NCBI GenBank assembly: GCA_018242365.1
Contig: JAFECB010000016.1
Span: 62,001-126,000 of the forward strand
Reading direction: 5' to 3'
Length of the DNA: 64,000 nucleotides
From: Pseudomonadota bacterium
GTDB lineage: Bacteria > Pseudomonadota > Gammaproteobacteria > Xanthomonadales > Xanthomonadaceae
The translations under genes were made by a program, and so were the position numbers. How positions within the stretch are numbered: the stretch's first letter is position 1; the number at the start of each line of letters is the position of its first letter. The notes under the pieces are model-generated. The model was not told where the DNA came from. It did not search any database and was given only the letters and a program-made list of their open reading frames with translations. This document shows, in pieces, positions 10,150 to 18,561 of this stretch.

Positions 10150-10927
10150 GGCATTGCGCGATGGCGTGATCGACGTGGCGCGCCGCGCGGCCACCGAAAT
10201 CCTTGCGGTGTATGACGGCGACTTCGCGGTCCAGCACAAGGGGGACGACTCGCCACTGACCGCCGCCGACCTCGCCGCGCATCGCTGCATCGTGCAGGGC
10301 TTGCAGGCGCTGACGCCGGACATCCCGGTGTTGTCGGAGGAATCCAAGGGCATCGATATCCGCGAACGCCGGACCTGGAGCAGGTTCTGGCTGGTCGATC
10401 CGCTCGATGGCACTCGCGAGTTCATCAAGCGCAATGGCGAATTCACCGTCAACATCGCCTTGGTCGAGGACGGTGTGGCGGTGTTCGGCGTGATCCAGCA
10501 GCCGGTCACCGACGGGCTATGGCATGGCACCTTGGGGCAGGGCGCGTACCGCCGCGAGGGTGATCACGACATCGCCATCCGCACGCGCATGCCGGCGACC
10601 GCACCACTGACCGTGGCCGCCAGTCGCTCGCACCGCGATGGGCGCACCCAGGCTCTGCTGGACGCGTTGCCCGGTGCCGATGTGATTGGCTGCGGTTCGG
10701 CGCTGAAATTCTGCAAACTCGCCGAAGGAGCCATCGACCTGTATCCCCGCTTCCATCCCACCAGCGAGTGGGATACGGCGGCGGGGCAGGCCATCGTCGA
10801 AGCCGCGGGCGGCGTGGTGCAGGATCTCGCAGGTCGGCCGTTTCGCTACAACCAGCGCGACACCTTGCTCAACGGCGATTTCATCGCCGTGGGAGACCGC
10901 GATTTGCTGGCACGGCTGCCGACATGA
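10136..10927 (+). CDS. cysQ: 3'(2'),5'-bisphosphate nucleotidase CysQ
   Basis: A 263-residue member of the inositol monophosphatase superfamily. By family it hydrolyses 3'-phosphoadenosine 5'-phosphate (PAP) released from PAPS-dependent sulfur metabolism. Metal-binding motifs are intact: the SEES acidic pair at about 67-70, DPLDGT at 88-93 and WDTAAG at 212-217. ATG at 10136 lies inside the 3' end of nudE (14-bp overlap). A PAPS-using sulfotransferase is encoded at 55.9-57.5 kb, a plausible but unproven source of PAP. Confidence 0.95.
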   Translation: MDINEALRDGVIDVARRAATEILAVYDGDFAVQHKGDDSPLTAADLAAHRCIVQGLQALTPDIPVLSEESKGIDIRERRTWSRFWLVDPLDGTREFIKRNGEFTVNIALVEDGVAVFGVIQQPVTDGLWHGTLGQGAYRREGDHDIAIRTRMPATAPLTVAASRSHRDGRTQALLDALPGADVIGCGSALKFCKLAEGAIDLYPRFHPTSEWDTAAGQAIVEAAGGVVQDLAGRPFRYNQRDTLLNGDFIAVGDRDLLARLPT

Positions 10928-11748
10928 GCGGAAGCGGCCGCATCGATGATCTGCTGGCGATCATGGCCAAGCTGCGCGATCCCGTTGATGGCTGCCCGTG
11001 GGACACCCGGCAGACATTCGCGACCATCGCCCCGTACACCATCGAGGAAGCCTACGAAGTCGCCGATGCCATCGATCGTGGCGACATGGTCGACCTCAAG
11101 GACGAGCTGGGCGATCTGCTGTTGCAGGTGGTGTTCCACGCGCGCATGGCCGAGGAAGCGGGCGCGTTTGCCTTTGCCGACGTGGCCGCGGCGATCTGCG
11201 ACAAGATGGAGCGCCGCCATCCGCATGTGTTTGGTGATGCGAGCTTCGAGGATGCCGAAGCGCAATTGGCCGATTGGGAGGCACGCAAGCGCCTCGAGCG
11301 TCGCGCCAAGGGCGAGCAGGACGACTCCGCACTGGCGGGGATTTCCCGTGGCCTGCCGGAATGGCAGCGGGCGGTGAAGCTGCAACACAAGGCCGCCAAG
11401 GTCGGCTTCGACTGGCCGGGGCCCGCGCCGGTGCTGGAAAAATTGCACGAGGAAATCGAGGAAGTGCGTGCCGAATTCGACGCGGTTGCCGCCGCGCCGG
11501 CGGATGTGAAGGCGCGCGAACGGTTGGAGGACGAGATCGGCGACGTGCTGTTCGTCTGCGCCAATCTCGCCCGCCACGCCAAGGTCGACGTCGGCAGCGC
11601 ACTGCGGCGCGCCAATCACAAATTCGAACGCCGGTTCCGGGCGATGGAAGCGCTGGCTGCCGCCGCCGGTGGCCTGGCGGGCAAGCCGCTCGCGGAGCAG
11701 GATGGCTATTGGGACCGCGCCAAGCTCGCCGAGCGCAAACTCCCGTAG
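10924..11748 (+). CDS. mazG: Nucleoside triphosphate pyrophosphohydrolase MazG
   Basis: A 274-residue protein with two MazG domains. The first carries CPWDTRQTF and the EEAYE..DELGDLL metal-binding helices (about residues 25-80), the second EEIEEVRAEF and ERLEDEIGDVLF. By family it hydrolyses NTPs, including aberrant ones, to NMP and pyrophosphate. Its ATG overlaps the cysQ stop (ATGA). The stop codon is the TAG of GTAGGAGTGC, the outer edge of a truncated copy of the palindromic repeat that fills the region downstream. Confidence 0.95.
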   Translation: MSGSGRIDDLLAIMAKLRDPVDGCPWDTRQTFATIAPYTIEEAYEVADAIDRGDMVDLKDELGDLLLQVVFHARMAEEAGAFAFADVAAAICDKMERRHPHVFGDASFEDAEAQLADWEARKRLERRAKGEQDDSALAGISRGLPEWQRAVKLQHKAAKVGFDWPGPAPVLEKLHEEIEEVRAEFDAVAAAPADVKARERLEDEIGDVLFVCANLARHAKVDVGSALRRANHKFERRFRAMEALAAAAGGLAGKPLAEQDGYWDRAKLAERKLP

Positions 11749-11769
11749 GAGTGCCCCGATGCCACAGGC

Positions 11770-11983
11770 TGTAGGAGTGCACCGAGGCCAGAGGCCGAGG
11801 GGCGCGAACCGCGAACCACGAACCACGAACCACGAACCACGAACCACGAACCACGAACCACGAACCACGAACCACGAACCACGAACCACGAACCACGAAC
11901 CACGAACCGCGAACCGCGAACCACGAACCGCGAAGCATCCAGGCACACCTGATGCCCGTCGCGCCCCTGCGGTGCGCTCCCAC
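11770..11983. repeat. Palindromic (REP-like) element interrupted by a heptamer array, copy A
   Basis: A long arm at 11770-11807 begins TGTAGGAGTGCACCGAGG, contains GGCC-aga-GGCC and ends GGGGCGCGA. An inverted short arm lies at 11959-11983 (TCGCGCCCCTGCGGTGCG...). Between them sit 18 heptamers. The same arms, in short/long or short/short inverted pairs, recur at 11995-12109, 24780-24868, 42944-43021, 44013-44099 and 44674-44748, with a lone arm at 45640-45677. Together with the next copy it fills the 424-bp gap between mazG and the DUF962 gene; I see no gene there. Confidence 0.9.
11804..11929. repeat. 18-copy 7-bp tandem array, unit RCGAACC
   Basis: Eighteen perfect head-to-tail 7-bp units: two GCGAACC, thirteen ACGAACC, two GCGAACC and one ACGAACC, followed by a decayed unit GCGAAGC. 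The array starts directly from the terminal GCGCGA of the palindromic long arm, suggesting it grew by slippage from the element's own end. No start codon or coding pattern supports expression of the repeat. A four-unit version occurs in the neighbouring copy. Confidence 0.97.
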
Positions 11984-11994
11984 TGCCACTGGCC

Positions 11995-12109
<115 letters not shown>

Positions 12110-12172
12110 AGTCCGGTGTGCCCCGTGCACCGGCAGGTGGATATCATGGCAGCCGCTGCGGGGAGAATATCG

Positions 12173-12478
12173 ATGAGCGAAGGCTTTGCCAGTTTCCGCG
12201 AGTTCTATCCGTTCTACCTGAGCGAACACCAGAATCGCACCTGCCGACGGCTGCATTTCGTCGGCAGCAGCGCTGCGCTCGGCTTCATCGTGCTGGCGAT
12301 CAAGGACGCAGTCGCGTGGTGGCTGTTGGCGTCCCTGATCTCGGGCTATGCCTTCGCCTGGGTCGGGCATTTCTTTTACGAGAAGAATCGCCCGGCCACC
12401 TTCAAATATCCGTTCTATTCGTTCCTGGGTGATTGGGTGATGTACAAGGACATCCTGATCGGCCGGATCCCGTACTGA
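12173..12478 (+). CDS. DUF962 / Mpo1-like membrane protein
   Basis: A 101-residue protein of the DUF962 (Mpo1-like) family. It has the family opening FREFYPFYLSEH, HFVGSS, two hydrophobic segments (about 35-72) and GHFFYEKNRPATF. Yeast Mpo1 is an Fe(II) dioxygenase acting on 2-hydroxy fatty acids; whether the bacterial protein does this is not shown by the sequence, though the conserved His residues are present. ATG 12173 has GGGAG 8 bases upstream. An alternative ATG at 12146 would add nine residues. Confidence 0.88.
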   Translation: MSEGFASFREFYPFYLSEHQNRTCRRLHFVGSSAALGFIVLAIKDAVAWWLLASLISGYAFAWVGHFFYEKNRPATFKYPFYSFLGDWVMYKDILIGRIPY

Positions 12479-12563
12479 GCCGACACTCGGCGTCGGCAGC
12501 CTTCACGCGGAATCGACCATCGGGACGGCATCGTGCACGCATCGGGGCGGACGGATCACGCGC

Positions 12564-13265
12564 ATGCAGGACAAGGAACAAGCCGGGCTGGTGCTCATCA
12601 TCGAGGACAACCGCAACATCTCCGAGATGGTCGGCGAGTATCTGGAGGGCCGCGGTTTCGAAATCGATTATGCGGTGGATGGCATCGACGGCTACCGGCT
12701 GGCGTCCGAGAACACTTACGATGCCATCGTGCTCGATCTCATGCTGCCGCGGCTCGATGGCGTGGAGGTGTGCAAGCGCCTGCGCAGCGAAGCACGCAAG
12801 GCCACGCCCATCCTGATGTTGACCGCGCGCGACACCCTCGACGACAAGCTGACGGGGCTGTCCTCCGGTGCCGACGATTACCTGACCAAGCCCTTCGCGA
12901 TCCGCGAGCTGGAAGCGCGCCTGCATGCACTGATTCGCAGGGATCGTCGCCAGATCGGCGCCGAATCCTTGCGCATCGGCGATCTGGAGCTGGACCCCGG
13001 CGCGATGCGTGCAACTCGCGACGGCGTCGAGTTGCAACTCTCGCCGATTGGCCTGCGCCTGCTGTCGATCCTGATGCGCGAGTCACCACGGGTGGTGAGC
13101 AGACAGGAAATCGAGCGCGAGATCTGGGGCGACGACCTGCCCGATTCGGACACGCTGCGCAGTCATCTGTACAACCTGCGCAAGGTGGTCGACAAGCCGT
13201 TCGGTCGTCCGCTGTTGCATACCGTGCAGAGCGCCGGTTATCGCGTTGCCGACCTGGGCGACTGA
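12564..13265 (+). CDS. OmpR-family response regulator
   Basis: A 233-residue regulator with an N-terminal receiver (acidic pair in IIEDN, phospho-acceptor Asp58 in VLDLMLPRLDG, Lys109 in YLTKPF) and a C-terminal winged-helix DNA-binding domain ending HTVQSAGYRV. The histidine kinase gene starts 3 bp after its stop, so the two form a cognate pair. The MacA/MacB-type efflux genes begin 114 bp downstream of the kinase; control of those genes is a reasonable but unproven inference. Target genes cannot be read from the sequence. Confidence 0.95.
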   Translation: MQDKEQAGLVLIIEDNRNISEMVGEYLEGRGFEIDYAVDGIDGYRLASENTYDAIVLDLMLPRLDGVEVCKRLRSEARKATPILMLTARDTLDDKLTGLSSGADDYLTKPFAIRELEARLHALIRRDRRQIGAESLRIGDLELDPGAMRATRDGVELQLSPIGLRLLSILMRESPRVVSRQEIEREIWGDDLPDSDTLRSHLYNLRKVVDKPFGRPLLHTVQSAGYRVADLGD

Positions 13266-13268
13266 ACC

Positions 13269-14297
13269 ATGTCTGTGCGTGTTTCGACCTGGCAGCAGCG
13301 CGTGCGCAGGATCTTCCTGCTGCAACTTGCGCTGGTCTGCGCGGTGGTCGCCTGTGGCTTGCTGGTGCTGGCTTGGTACGGTGCTGATTCGCGCTCGTGG
13401 TTGCCGCCCACGGTGTTTCTCGCAGCGACGCTGCTGATGTTGGCGATCGTCTGGCTGGGGGATCGCGCTGCACGCAATGCCATTGCCCCGGTGTGCTGGA
13501 TTCTGCGCGAGGTCCGGACCTGGGATCCGCAACGCCCGAATCCGGATGCCTTGGCGCCCGAACATCTGCCTGATGGCATCCGCGATGACGTGCGCACGCT
13601 GGCGGATGCCCTGCACGGCTTCGGCCTGCGTCTGCGGGTGCATGCAGCGCGGGAGCGCGAATTCACCCGCGCGGCCAGCCATGAGCTGCGCACGCCGCTG
13701 ACGGTCATTCGCGTCGCCAGCGACCTGATCGGGCATGACGAAGCCTTGTCGGAGGCGTCGCGGCGTTCGCTGGAACGGATCCGGACGGCGAGTGCCGGCA
13801 TGGAGGCCATCATCGATGCGCTGTTGTTGCTGGCGCGCAGCGAGGAAGTCAACCCGGAGGCGGAAGAATTCGCGGTGGCCGAGGTGCTGGAGCAGGAGTT
13901 GCAGCGAATCCAGCCCATGGTCGAGGGCAAGGGCCTGACACTTCGGGTGCAGCGCGATGCCGAGCCGGTGCTGCACGCGCCGCCGCAACTGCTGCGGATC
14001 GTGCTGGGGCGTTTGCTCGACAACGCGATCCGCTACACCCACGACGGCGAGGTGCTGGTGCGCCTGACCGCTGATCGATTGCAGATCGAAGACAGCGGCG
14101 TCGGCATGGATGCGACGACGCTGGAGCGCGCGATCGAGCCGTTCTATTGCGGTTCCGGACCTTGCGACGCCACCGGGCCGGGCCTGGGCCTGGCGATTGC
14201 CCATCGCGTGGCCGAGCGCTGTGGCTGGGCACTCGAACTCGAAAGCGTGGCCGGACATGGCACTCGCGCCAGCGTGGTGTTCCGGCCAGTCGCCTAG
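13269..14297 (+). CDS. Sensor histidine kinase, cognate to the upstream regulator
   Basis: A 342-residue inner-membrane kinase with two transmembrane helices (about 16-36 and 46-64) separated by a very short loop. It therefore has almost no periplasmic sensor and probably senses within the membrane or cytoplasm. The H box is FTRAASHELRTPLTVIR with His138, followed by the N box RLLDNAIRYT and the glycine boxes EDSGVGM and GPGLGLAI. There is no recognised PAS domain. It follows the response regulator after 3 bp. Confidence 0.95.
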   Translation: MSVRVSTWQQRVRRIFLLQLALVCAVVACGLLVLAWYGADSRSWLPPTVFLAATLLMLAIVWLGDRAARNAIAPVCWILREVRTWDPQRPNPDALAPEHLPDGIRDDVRTLADALHGFGLRLRVHAAREREFTRAASHELRTPLTVIRVASDLIGHDEALSEASRRSLERIRTASAGMEAIIDALLLLARSEEVNPEAEEFAVAEVLEQELQRIQPMVEGKGLTLRVQRDAEPVLHAPPQLLRIVLGRLLDNAIRYTHDGEVLVRLTADRLQIEDSGVGMDATTLERAIEPFYCGSGPCDATGPGLGLAIAHRVAERCGWALELESVAGHGTRASVVFRPVA

Positions 14298-14411
14298 CCC
14301 TTATGGCACGTGAGCTGAACACCGGGCGTCGATAGCATCGCGGCCTGTCAACCCAAAGGGGCCGCGTGCGTTGCACGTTAGGTCGCCATCCCCCCACGAG
14401 CCACGACGCAC

Positions 14412-15974
14412 ATGAAGAATGCACCACGTTCCACAAGCCTGTTCGGCCCGCGCCGACTGGTCATCGCCGCCATCGGATTGGCTGTCCTTGTCGGCGGTTG
14501 GTACCTGTGGAAGCACAAGGGTGCGAACGATGCCGATAGCGGCTACCGCACCGAGGCGGTGCAGCGCGGCAACATCCGGGTGACGATCTCCTCGACCGGC
14601 ACGCTCAGCGCGATTTCCACCGTGACCGTCGGCAGCCAGATTTCCGGGCAGGTGACCGATGTGCTGGTGGATTTCAATTCGCCGGTGAAGAAGGGCGACG
14701 TGCTGGCCCGGATCGATCCGTCCACCTATCGTGCGCAACTGGAACAGGGCGATGCCGCGATCGCCAGCGCGCGTGCGCAACTGGCGCAGGCGCAAGCGAG
14801 CCTGCGCAATGCCAGCCTCGATTTCCAGCGCAAGCAGGATCTGGTCCAGCAGAAGCTGATCGCACGCAGTGATTTCGATCTCGCCCGCGCCGCGCTCGAC
14901 CAGGCCAAGGCACAGGTGAACTCGGCGCAGGCGCAGATCCGCCAGCAGACGGCCGCGGTGAAGAACACTCAGGTCAACATCAATCGTGCCGTGATCACCT
15001 CGCCGGTAGACGGCGTGGTGCTGACCCGCAAGATCGATCCGGGCCAGACCGTTGCCGCCAGCTTCTCGGCGCCGGAGCTGTTCACCATCGCCGAAGACCT
15101 GTCGAAGATGCAGATCGAGTTGGCGGTGGACGAATCCGACATCGGCCAGGTACGGGTGGGCCAGAACGTGAGCTTCACCGCCGACGCCTTCCCGGATCGC
15201 CAGTTCAAGGGCGTGGTCAAGCAGGTGCGGATGGCGGCCACGACGACGAATAATGTCGTCACCTATCCGGTCATCGTCACCGTCGACAACAGCGACGGCA
15301 CTTTGCTCCCGGGCCTGACCGTGAATGCCGAGATCGAAGTCAGCAGCCGCGAGAACGTGCTCAAGCTCGGCAATGCCGCGCTGCGCTTCAAGCCGAATGA
15401 CGATTCCCCGCTTGCCGACCTGCAGCCGGAAGGTGCGAGCAATGGCCCGCCGGGTGCGGGTGCTGGCGCTGGCATGGGCCAGGACTTGCAGACATTGGCG
15501 GCGATCTTGGGCCTGAACGCCGAGCAGAAGGCGAGCTTCGAGCAGGCACTCGAGGAAATGAAGCAGCGCCAGGCCGAGCGCGCCGCGCAGTTCCAGCAGC
15601 GCAGCGGTACGCAGCAAGGCGGCAGCAGCCTGTTCGGGCGTGGCCGTGGCTTTGGTGGGCGCTCCGGTGGCGGCAATGCCGACCCCAGCATGCAGGCGCA
15701 AATGCGTGCGCGCATGCGTGATCGCCTGAACCAGCAATTCACTGCGTTCACCACCAGTCTCGATCCGGCTCAGCGTGGCAAATGGAGTGCCGGCGTGGAT
15801 GCCCTGCTCAATGCCCGCCGCGTCACCGTCTATCGCCTGACCAACGGCAAGCCGGAAGCGATTTCGATCAAGATCGGTGCCAGCGATGGCAGCAGCACCG
15901 AAGTGTCCGGTCGCGATCTGCATGAAGGCGATCAGATCATTTCCGGCGAGCGCGCGGCGACGGGAGCCAAGTGA
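14412..15974 (+). CDS. MacA-like periplasmic adaptor (HlyD/RND-type membrane fusion protein)
   Basis: A 520-residue adaptor with an N-terminal signal anchor (about 15-33), a lipoyl/barrel core (SQISGQVTDVLVDFNSPVKKGD), an alpha-hairpin (about 110-190) and a beta-barrel. It should link the ABC transporter encoded next to an outer-membrane channel. It is longer than typical MacA (about 370) because residues about 340-465 form a Gly/Gln/Arg-rich insert that contains helices like those of Spy/CpxP (LNAEQKASFEQAL and LDPAQRGKW), before the C-terminal domain. The stop overlaps the ATPase start (TGATG). Confidence 0.9.
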   Translation: MKNAPRSTSLFGPRRLVIAAIGLAVLVGGWYLWKHKGANDADSGYRTEAVQRGNIRVTISSTGTLSAISTVTVGSQISGQVTDVLVDFNSPVKKGDVLARIDPSTYRAQLEQGDAAIASARAQLAQAQASLRNASLDFQRKQDLVQQKLIARSDFDLARAALDQAKAQVNSAQAQIRQQTAAVKNTQVNINRAVITSPVDGVVLTRKIDPGQTVAASFSAPELFTIAEDLSKMQIELAVDESDIGQVRVGQNVSFTADAFPDRQFKGVVKQVRMAATTTNNVVTYPVIVTVDNSDGTLLPGLTVNAEIEVSSRENVLKLGNAALRFKPNDDSPLADLQPEGASNGPPGAGAGAGMGQDLQTLAAILGLNAEQKASFEQALEEMKQRQAERAAQFQQRSGTQQGGSSLFGRGRGFGGRSGGGNADPSMQAQMRARMRDRLNQQFTAFTTSLDPAQRGKWSAGVDALLNARRVTVYRLTNGKPEAISIKIGASDGSSTEVSGRDLHEGDQIISGERAATGAK

Positions 15975-16744
15975 TGGCCACCGATGCCGCGGTGCCGGTG
16001 ATCCGCACGCAACGCCTCGGCAAGATCTACTCGGCCGGCACCGAGGCGGAAGTGGTGGCGCTGCGTGGCGTCGACCTGATCATCGAGCGCGGCGGCTTCG
16101 TGGCGATCATGGGGCCGTCGGGCTCGGGCAAATCGACTCTGATGAACCTGCTGGGCTGCCTCGACAAGCCGACCTCGGGCAGCTACGAGTGTGATGGTGT
16201 CGATGTGTCCACTCTGGATGCGGAACAACTGGCGCAGTTGCGACGCGAGAAGATCGGCTTCGTGTTCCAGGGCTTCCATCTGTTGCCGCGGATGGACGCG
16301 ACCGACAACGTGGCAATGCCGTTGGGTTATGCGCAGATTGCCCACCACGAGCGCAGGACCCGCGCACTGGCGGCGCTGGAGGCGGTTGGTTTGGGTGGGC
16401 GCGCCGATCATTTTCCGAACGAACTTTCCGGCGGACAGCAGCAGCGCGTGGCGATCGCGCGTGCCTTGGTCAACCATCCGCCGATCCTGTTGGCGGACGA
16501 GCCCACCGGCGCGCTCGACAGCAAGACCGGCGAGGAAATCCTTGCCCTGTTCAAGCGCCTGCGCGATGACGGCCACACCGTGATCCTGATCACCCACGAT
16601 GCCCATGTGGCGGCGCATGCCGACCGCACCTACGTCATGCGCGACGGCGAGTTGCATGCGCAGGAGCCGGGACCCGGAACCGGGGACCGGGGACCCGACA
16701 GGGCAGAAGCCCCGAATCCCGAATCCCGAATCCAGAATCCATGA
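15974..16744 (+). CDS. MacB/LolD-type ABC transporter ATPase
   Basis: A 256-residue ABC ATPase with Walker A GPSGSGKST, signature LSGGQQQR, Walker B ILLADEPTGALDS and the switch His in LITHD. The family energises MacB-like export of lipids, peptides or macrolides with an FtsX-fold permease. The natural domain ends near VMRDGEL; the last 29 residues are low-complexity sequence encoded by short DNA repeats. A GTG immediately before ATG 15974 is an alternative start. It overlaps both neighbours, making a three-gene operon. Confidence 0.93.
   Translation: MATDAAVPVIRTQRLGKIYSAGTEAEVVALRGVDLIIERGGFVAIMGPSGSGKSTLMNLLGCLDKPTSGSYECDGVDVSTLDAEQLAQLRREKIGFVFQGFHLLPRMDATDNVAMPLGYAQIAHHERRTRALAALEAVGLGGRADHFPNELSGGQQQRVAIARALVNHPPILLADEPTGALDSKTGEEILALFKRLRDDGHTVILITHDAHVAAHADRTYVMRDGELHAQEPGPGTGDRGPDRAEAPNPESRIQNP
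16661..16740. repeat. Short direct repeats (GGGACC-type, then CCCGAAT-type) forming the ATPase 3' end
   Basis: GGGACC/GGAACC repeats at about 16668-16699 are followed by CCCGAAT units and a diverged CCAGAAT unit at about 16713-16738, right up to the start of the permease gene. They encode the Pro/Gly-rich tail of the ATPase (EPGPGTGDRGPD, then NPESRIQNP). This looks like intergenic repeat DNA captured into a reading frame; the ATPase stop and permease ATG overlap just beyond it. Confidence 0.8.
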
Positions 16745-17976
16745 CTCTCACCGACATTCTCCGTACCGCCTTCTTCGCCCTGCGCGGCAACTGGATGCGC
16801 AGTGCACTGACCTCGCTGGGCGTGATCATCGGTATCGCGGCCGTCATCGTGATGGTGTCGATCGGCCAGGGCACCCAGGCCGAGATTGACAAGATGGTGT
16901 CCGGCCTCGGGTCACAGCGTCTCGACATCGGCAGCTCCGGCGGCATGGGGCCGGGCGGGGCGCGGATGGCACAGGGCAGTCGCTGGTCACTGAACGTCGG
17001 TGACGTGGAGGCGATCCGCAACGAGGTGCCGGAGGTGCAGTACGCCGCTGGTTCGCTGCGCGGCGGCGCGCAGATTGTTTATGGCGTCAACAATACTTCG
17101 ACCCAGTGGCAGGGTGTGCAGCCAGACTGGTTCCAGATCAACGACTGGCAGATCGCCCAAGGCAATGGCTTTGACGCGGCCGACTATGGCGGTGGCAGCA
17201 AATCGGTGTTGATCGGCGAGACCGTGCGCAAAACGCTGTTCGGTGACGACAACGGGATCGGGCAGACGATCCGGATCGGGCGCGTCCCGTTCACCGTGGT
17301 CGGCGTACTCGGCTCGAAAGGCCAGGGCGGTTTCGGTCAGGACCAGGACGACATCGTGGTGGTGCCGCTGGAAACGGCGCGTCGGCGGCTTTCGACCTCG
17401 CAGGACATGCCGCCGGGGGCGGTCCAGCAGATCGCTGTGGGTGTCGACGATGCGCGCAACCTCGACAGTGCGCAGAGCGAGATCGAGGGCCTGCTGCGGC
17501 AACGACACAAGATCGAACCGGGTGCCGATGACGACTTCGCGGTACGCAACATCGCCCAGATCGTCGCCACCCGCACCGCCACCACCAACCTGATGTCCAA
17601 GCTTCTCGGCGCAGTTGCCGGGATCTGCCTGATCATCGGCGGCATCGGGATCATGAACATCATGCTGGTGTCGGTGACCGAGCGGATCCGCGAAATCGGC
17701 TTGCGGATGGCGGTGGGTGCCGGGCCCTCCGACGTGCGTCGGCAGTTCCTCGCCGAGGCGATGCTGATTTCGCTCGGGGGTGGTGTGATCGGGATCGGGA
17801 TCGGAGTCGCCGGCGCGCTGATCGTCGGCAAGATCGGCGACCTGCCGGTGCAACTCAACACCCAAGTGGTGCTGCTGGCCGCCGCGTTCTCGATCTGTAC
17901 CGGCCTGTTCTTCGGCTACTACCCGGCGCGCAAGGCTTCGTTACTGGATCCGATCGAAGCGCTGCGGTCGCAATAG
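16741..17976 (+). CDS. MacB/FtsX-fold ABC transporter permease
   Basis: A 411-residue permease with the MacB-type layout: one N-terminal helix (about 20-42, LGVIIGIAAVIVMVSIGQG), a large periplasmic domain (about 45-275), then three helices in the C-terminal FtsX domain (GGIGIMNIMLVSV, RIREIGLRMAVGA, YYPARKASLLDPIEALR). It works with the ATPase encoded just upstream, which it overlaps by 4 bp, and with the MacA-like adaptor. The substrate is unknown. A GC-rich hairpin follows the stop codon at once. Confidence 0.94.
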   Translation: MTLTDILRTAFFALRGNWMRSALTSLGVIIGIAAVIVMVSIGQGTQAEIDKMVSGLGSQRLDIGSSGGMGPGGARMAQGSRWSLNVGDVEAIRNEVPEVQYAAGSLRGGAQIVYGVNNTSTQWQGVQPDWFQINDWQIAQGNGFDAADYGGGSKSVLIGETVRKTLFGDDNGIGQTIRIGRVPFTVVGVLGSKGQGGFGQDQDDIVVVPLETARRRLSTSQDMPPGAVQQIAVGVDDARNLDSAQSEIEGLLRQRHKIEPGADDDFAVRNIAQIVATRTATTNLMSKLLGAVAGICLIIGGIGIMNIMLVSVTERIREIGLRMAVGAGPSDVRRQFLAEAMLISLGGGVIGIGIGVAGALIVGKIGDLPVQLNTQVVLLAAAFSICTGLFFGYYPARKASLLDPIEALRSQ

Positions 17977-17994
17977 GGCGGGTCTCGACCCGCC
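17977..17994 (+). terminator. GC-rich hairpin immediately after the permease stop
   Basis: GGCGGGT-CTCG-ACCCGCC is a perfect 7-bp stem with a 4-base loop starting at the base after the TAG stop. No U-tract follows, so it is either a weak/Rho-assisted terminator or a 3'-end stabiliser rather than a classic intrinsic terminator. Confidence 0.5.
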
Positions 17995-18146
17995 GCTCAC
18001 CCAGCGCCACCACCAGCGGGAAGCCGGGTGCCGGAGGCCGGCTTATGGCAGAATTGCCCCGACGACGCGGCTTTCGCCGCCGGTTGCGACCTGTTTGATG
18101 CCCTCCCGAACGCCCAACACGCCTTCTGATCGCGGGGTCACCCTGG

Positions 18147-18527
18147 ATGGCTGATGTTCGTGGGCACCTCCCGCGCGGGCCTGCGGGCGTCGTGCGGGCC
18201 GCCAAATGGTCGCTATTGGGCTTGCGTGCTGCGTGGCTGCACGAGTCCTCGTTCCGGCTGGAAGTCTATCTGCTCGTCGTGCTCGGCCCGTTGGGCTGGT
18301 ACCTCGGGCAAACCGGAATCGAGCGCGCCCTGCTGATCGGCAGTTGCCTGCCGGTGCTGGCGATGGAATTGATGAACTCCTCGATGGAAGCGGTGATCGA
18401 GCGTTTCGGCCCGGAACGCCACGAGCTGGCCGGGCGCGCGAAAGACATGGGCTCGGCGGCCGTGTTCGTCCTGATGATGAACGTGGTGCTGGTGTGGGCC
18501 TTGCTGTTGCTGCCGCGCTGGACGTGA
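18147..18527 (+). CDS. dgkA: Diacylglycerol kinase DgkA
   Basis: A 126-residue integral membrane kinase of the trimeric DgkA family, phosphorylating diacylglycerol to phosphatidic acid in the inner membrane. It shows the family signature MELMNSSMEAVIERFG and HELAGRAKDMGSAAV, with three hydrophobic helices. It also has the N-terminal AAKWSLLGLRAAW amphipathic segment. Start ATG 18147 is chosen by family length. The TerC-family gene follows after 34 bp. Confidence 0.94.
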   Translation: MADVRGHLPRGPAGVVRAAKWSLLGLRAAWLHESSFRLEVYLLVVLGPLGWYLGQTGIERALLIGSCLPVLAMELMNSSMEAVIERFGPERHELAGRAKDMGSAAVFVLMMNVVLVWALLLLPRWT

Positions 18528-18561
18528 GGAACACGGTCCGGCGCGCCATGACGAGAATGAA

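Noticed and set aside
18528..18561. A manganese (yybP-ykoY) riboswitch before the TerC-family gene.
   Set aside because: Only 34 bp separate it from dgkA, and no such element is visible before dgkA.
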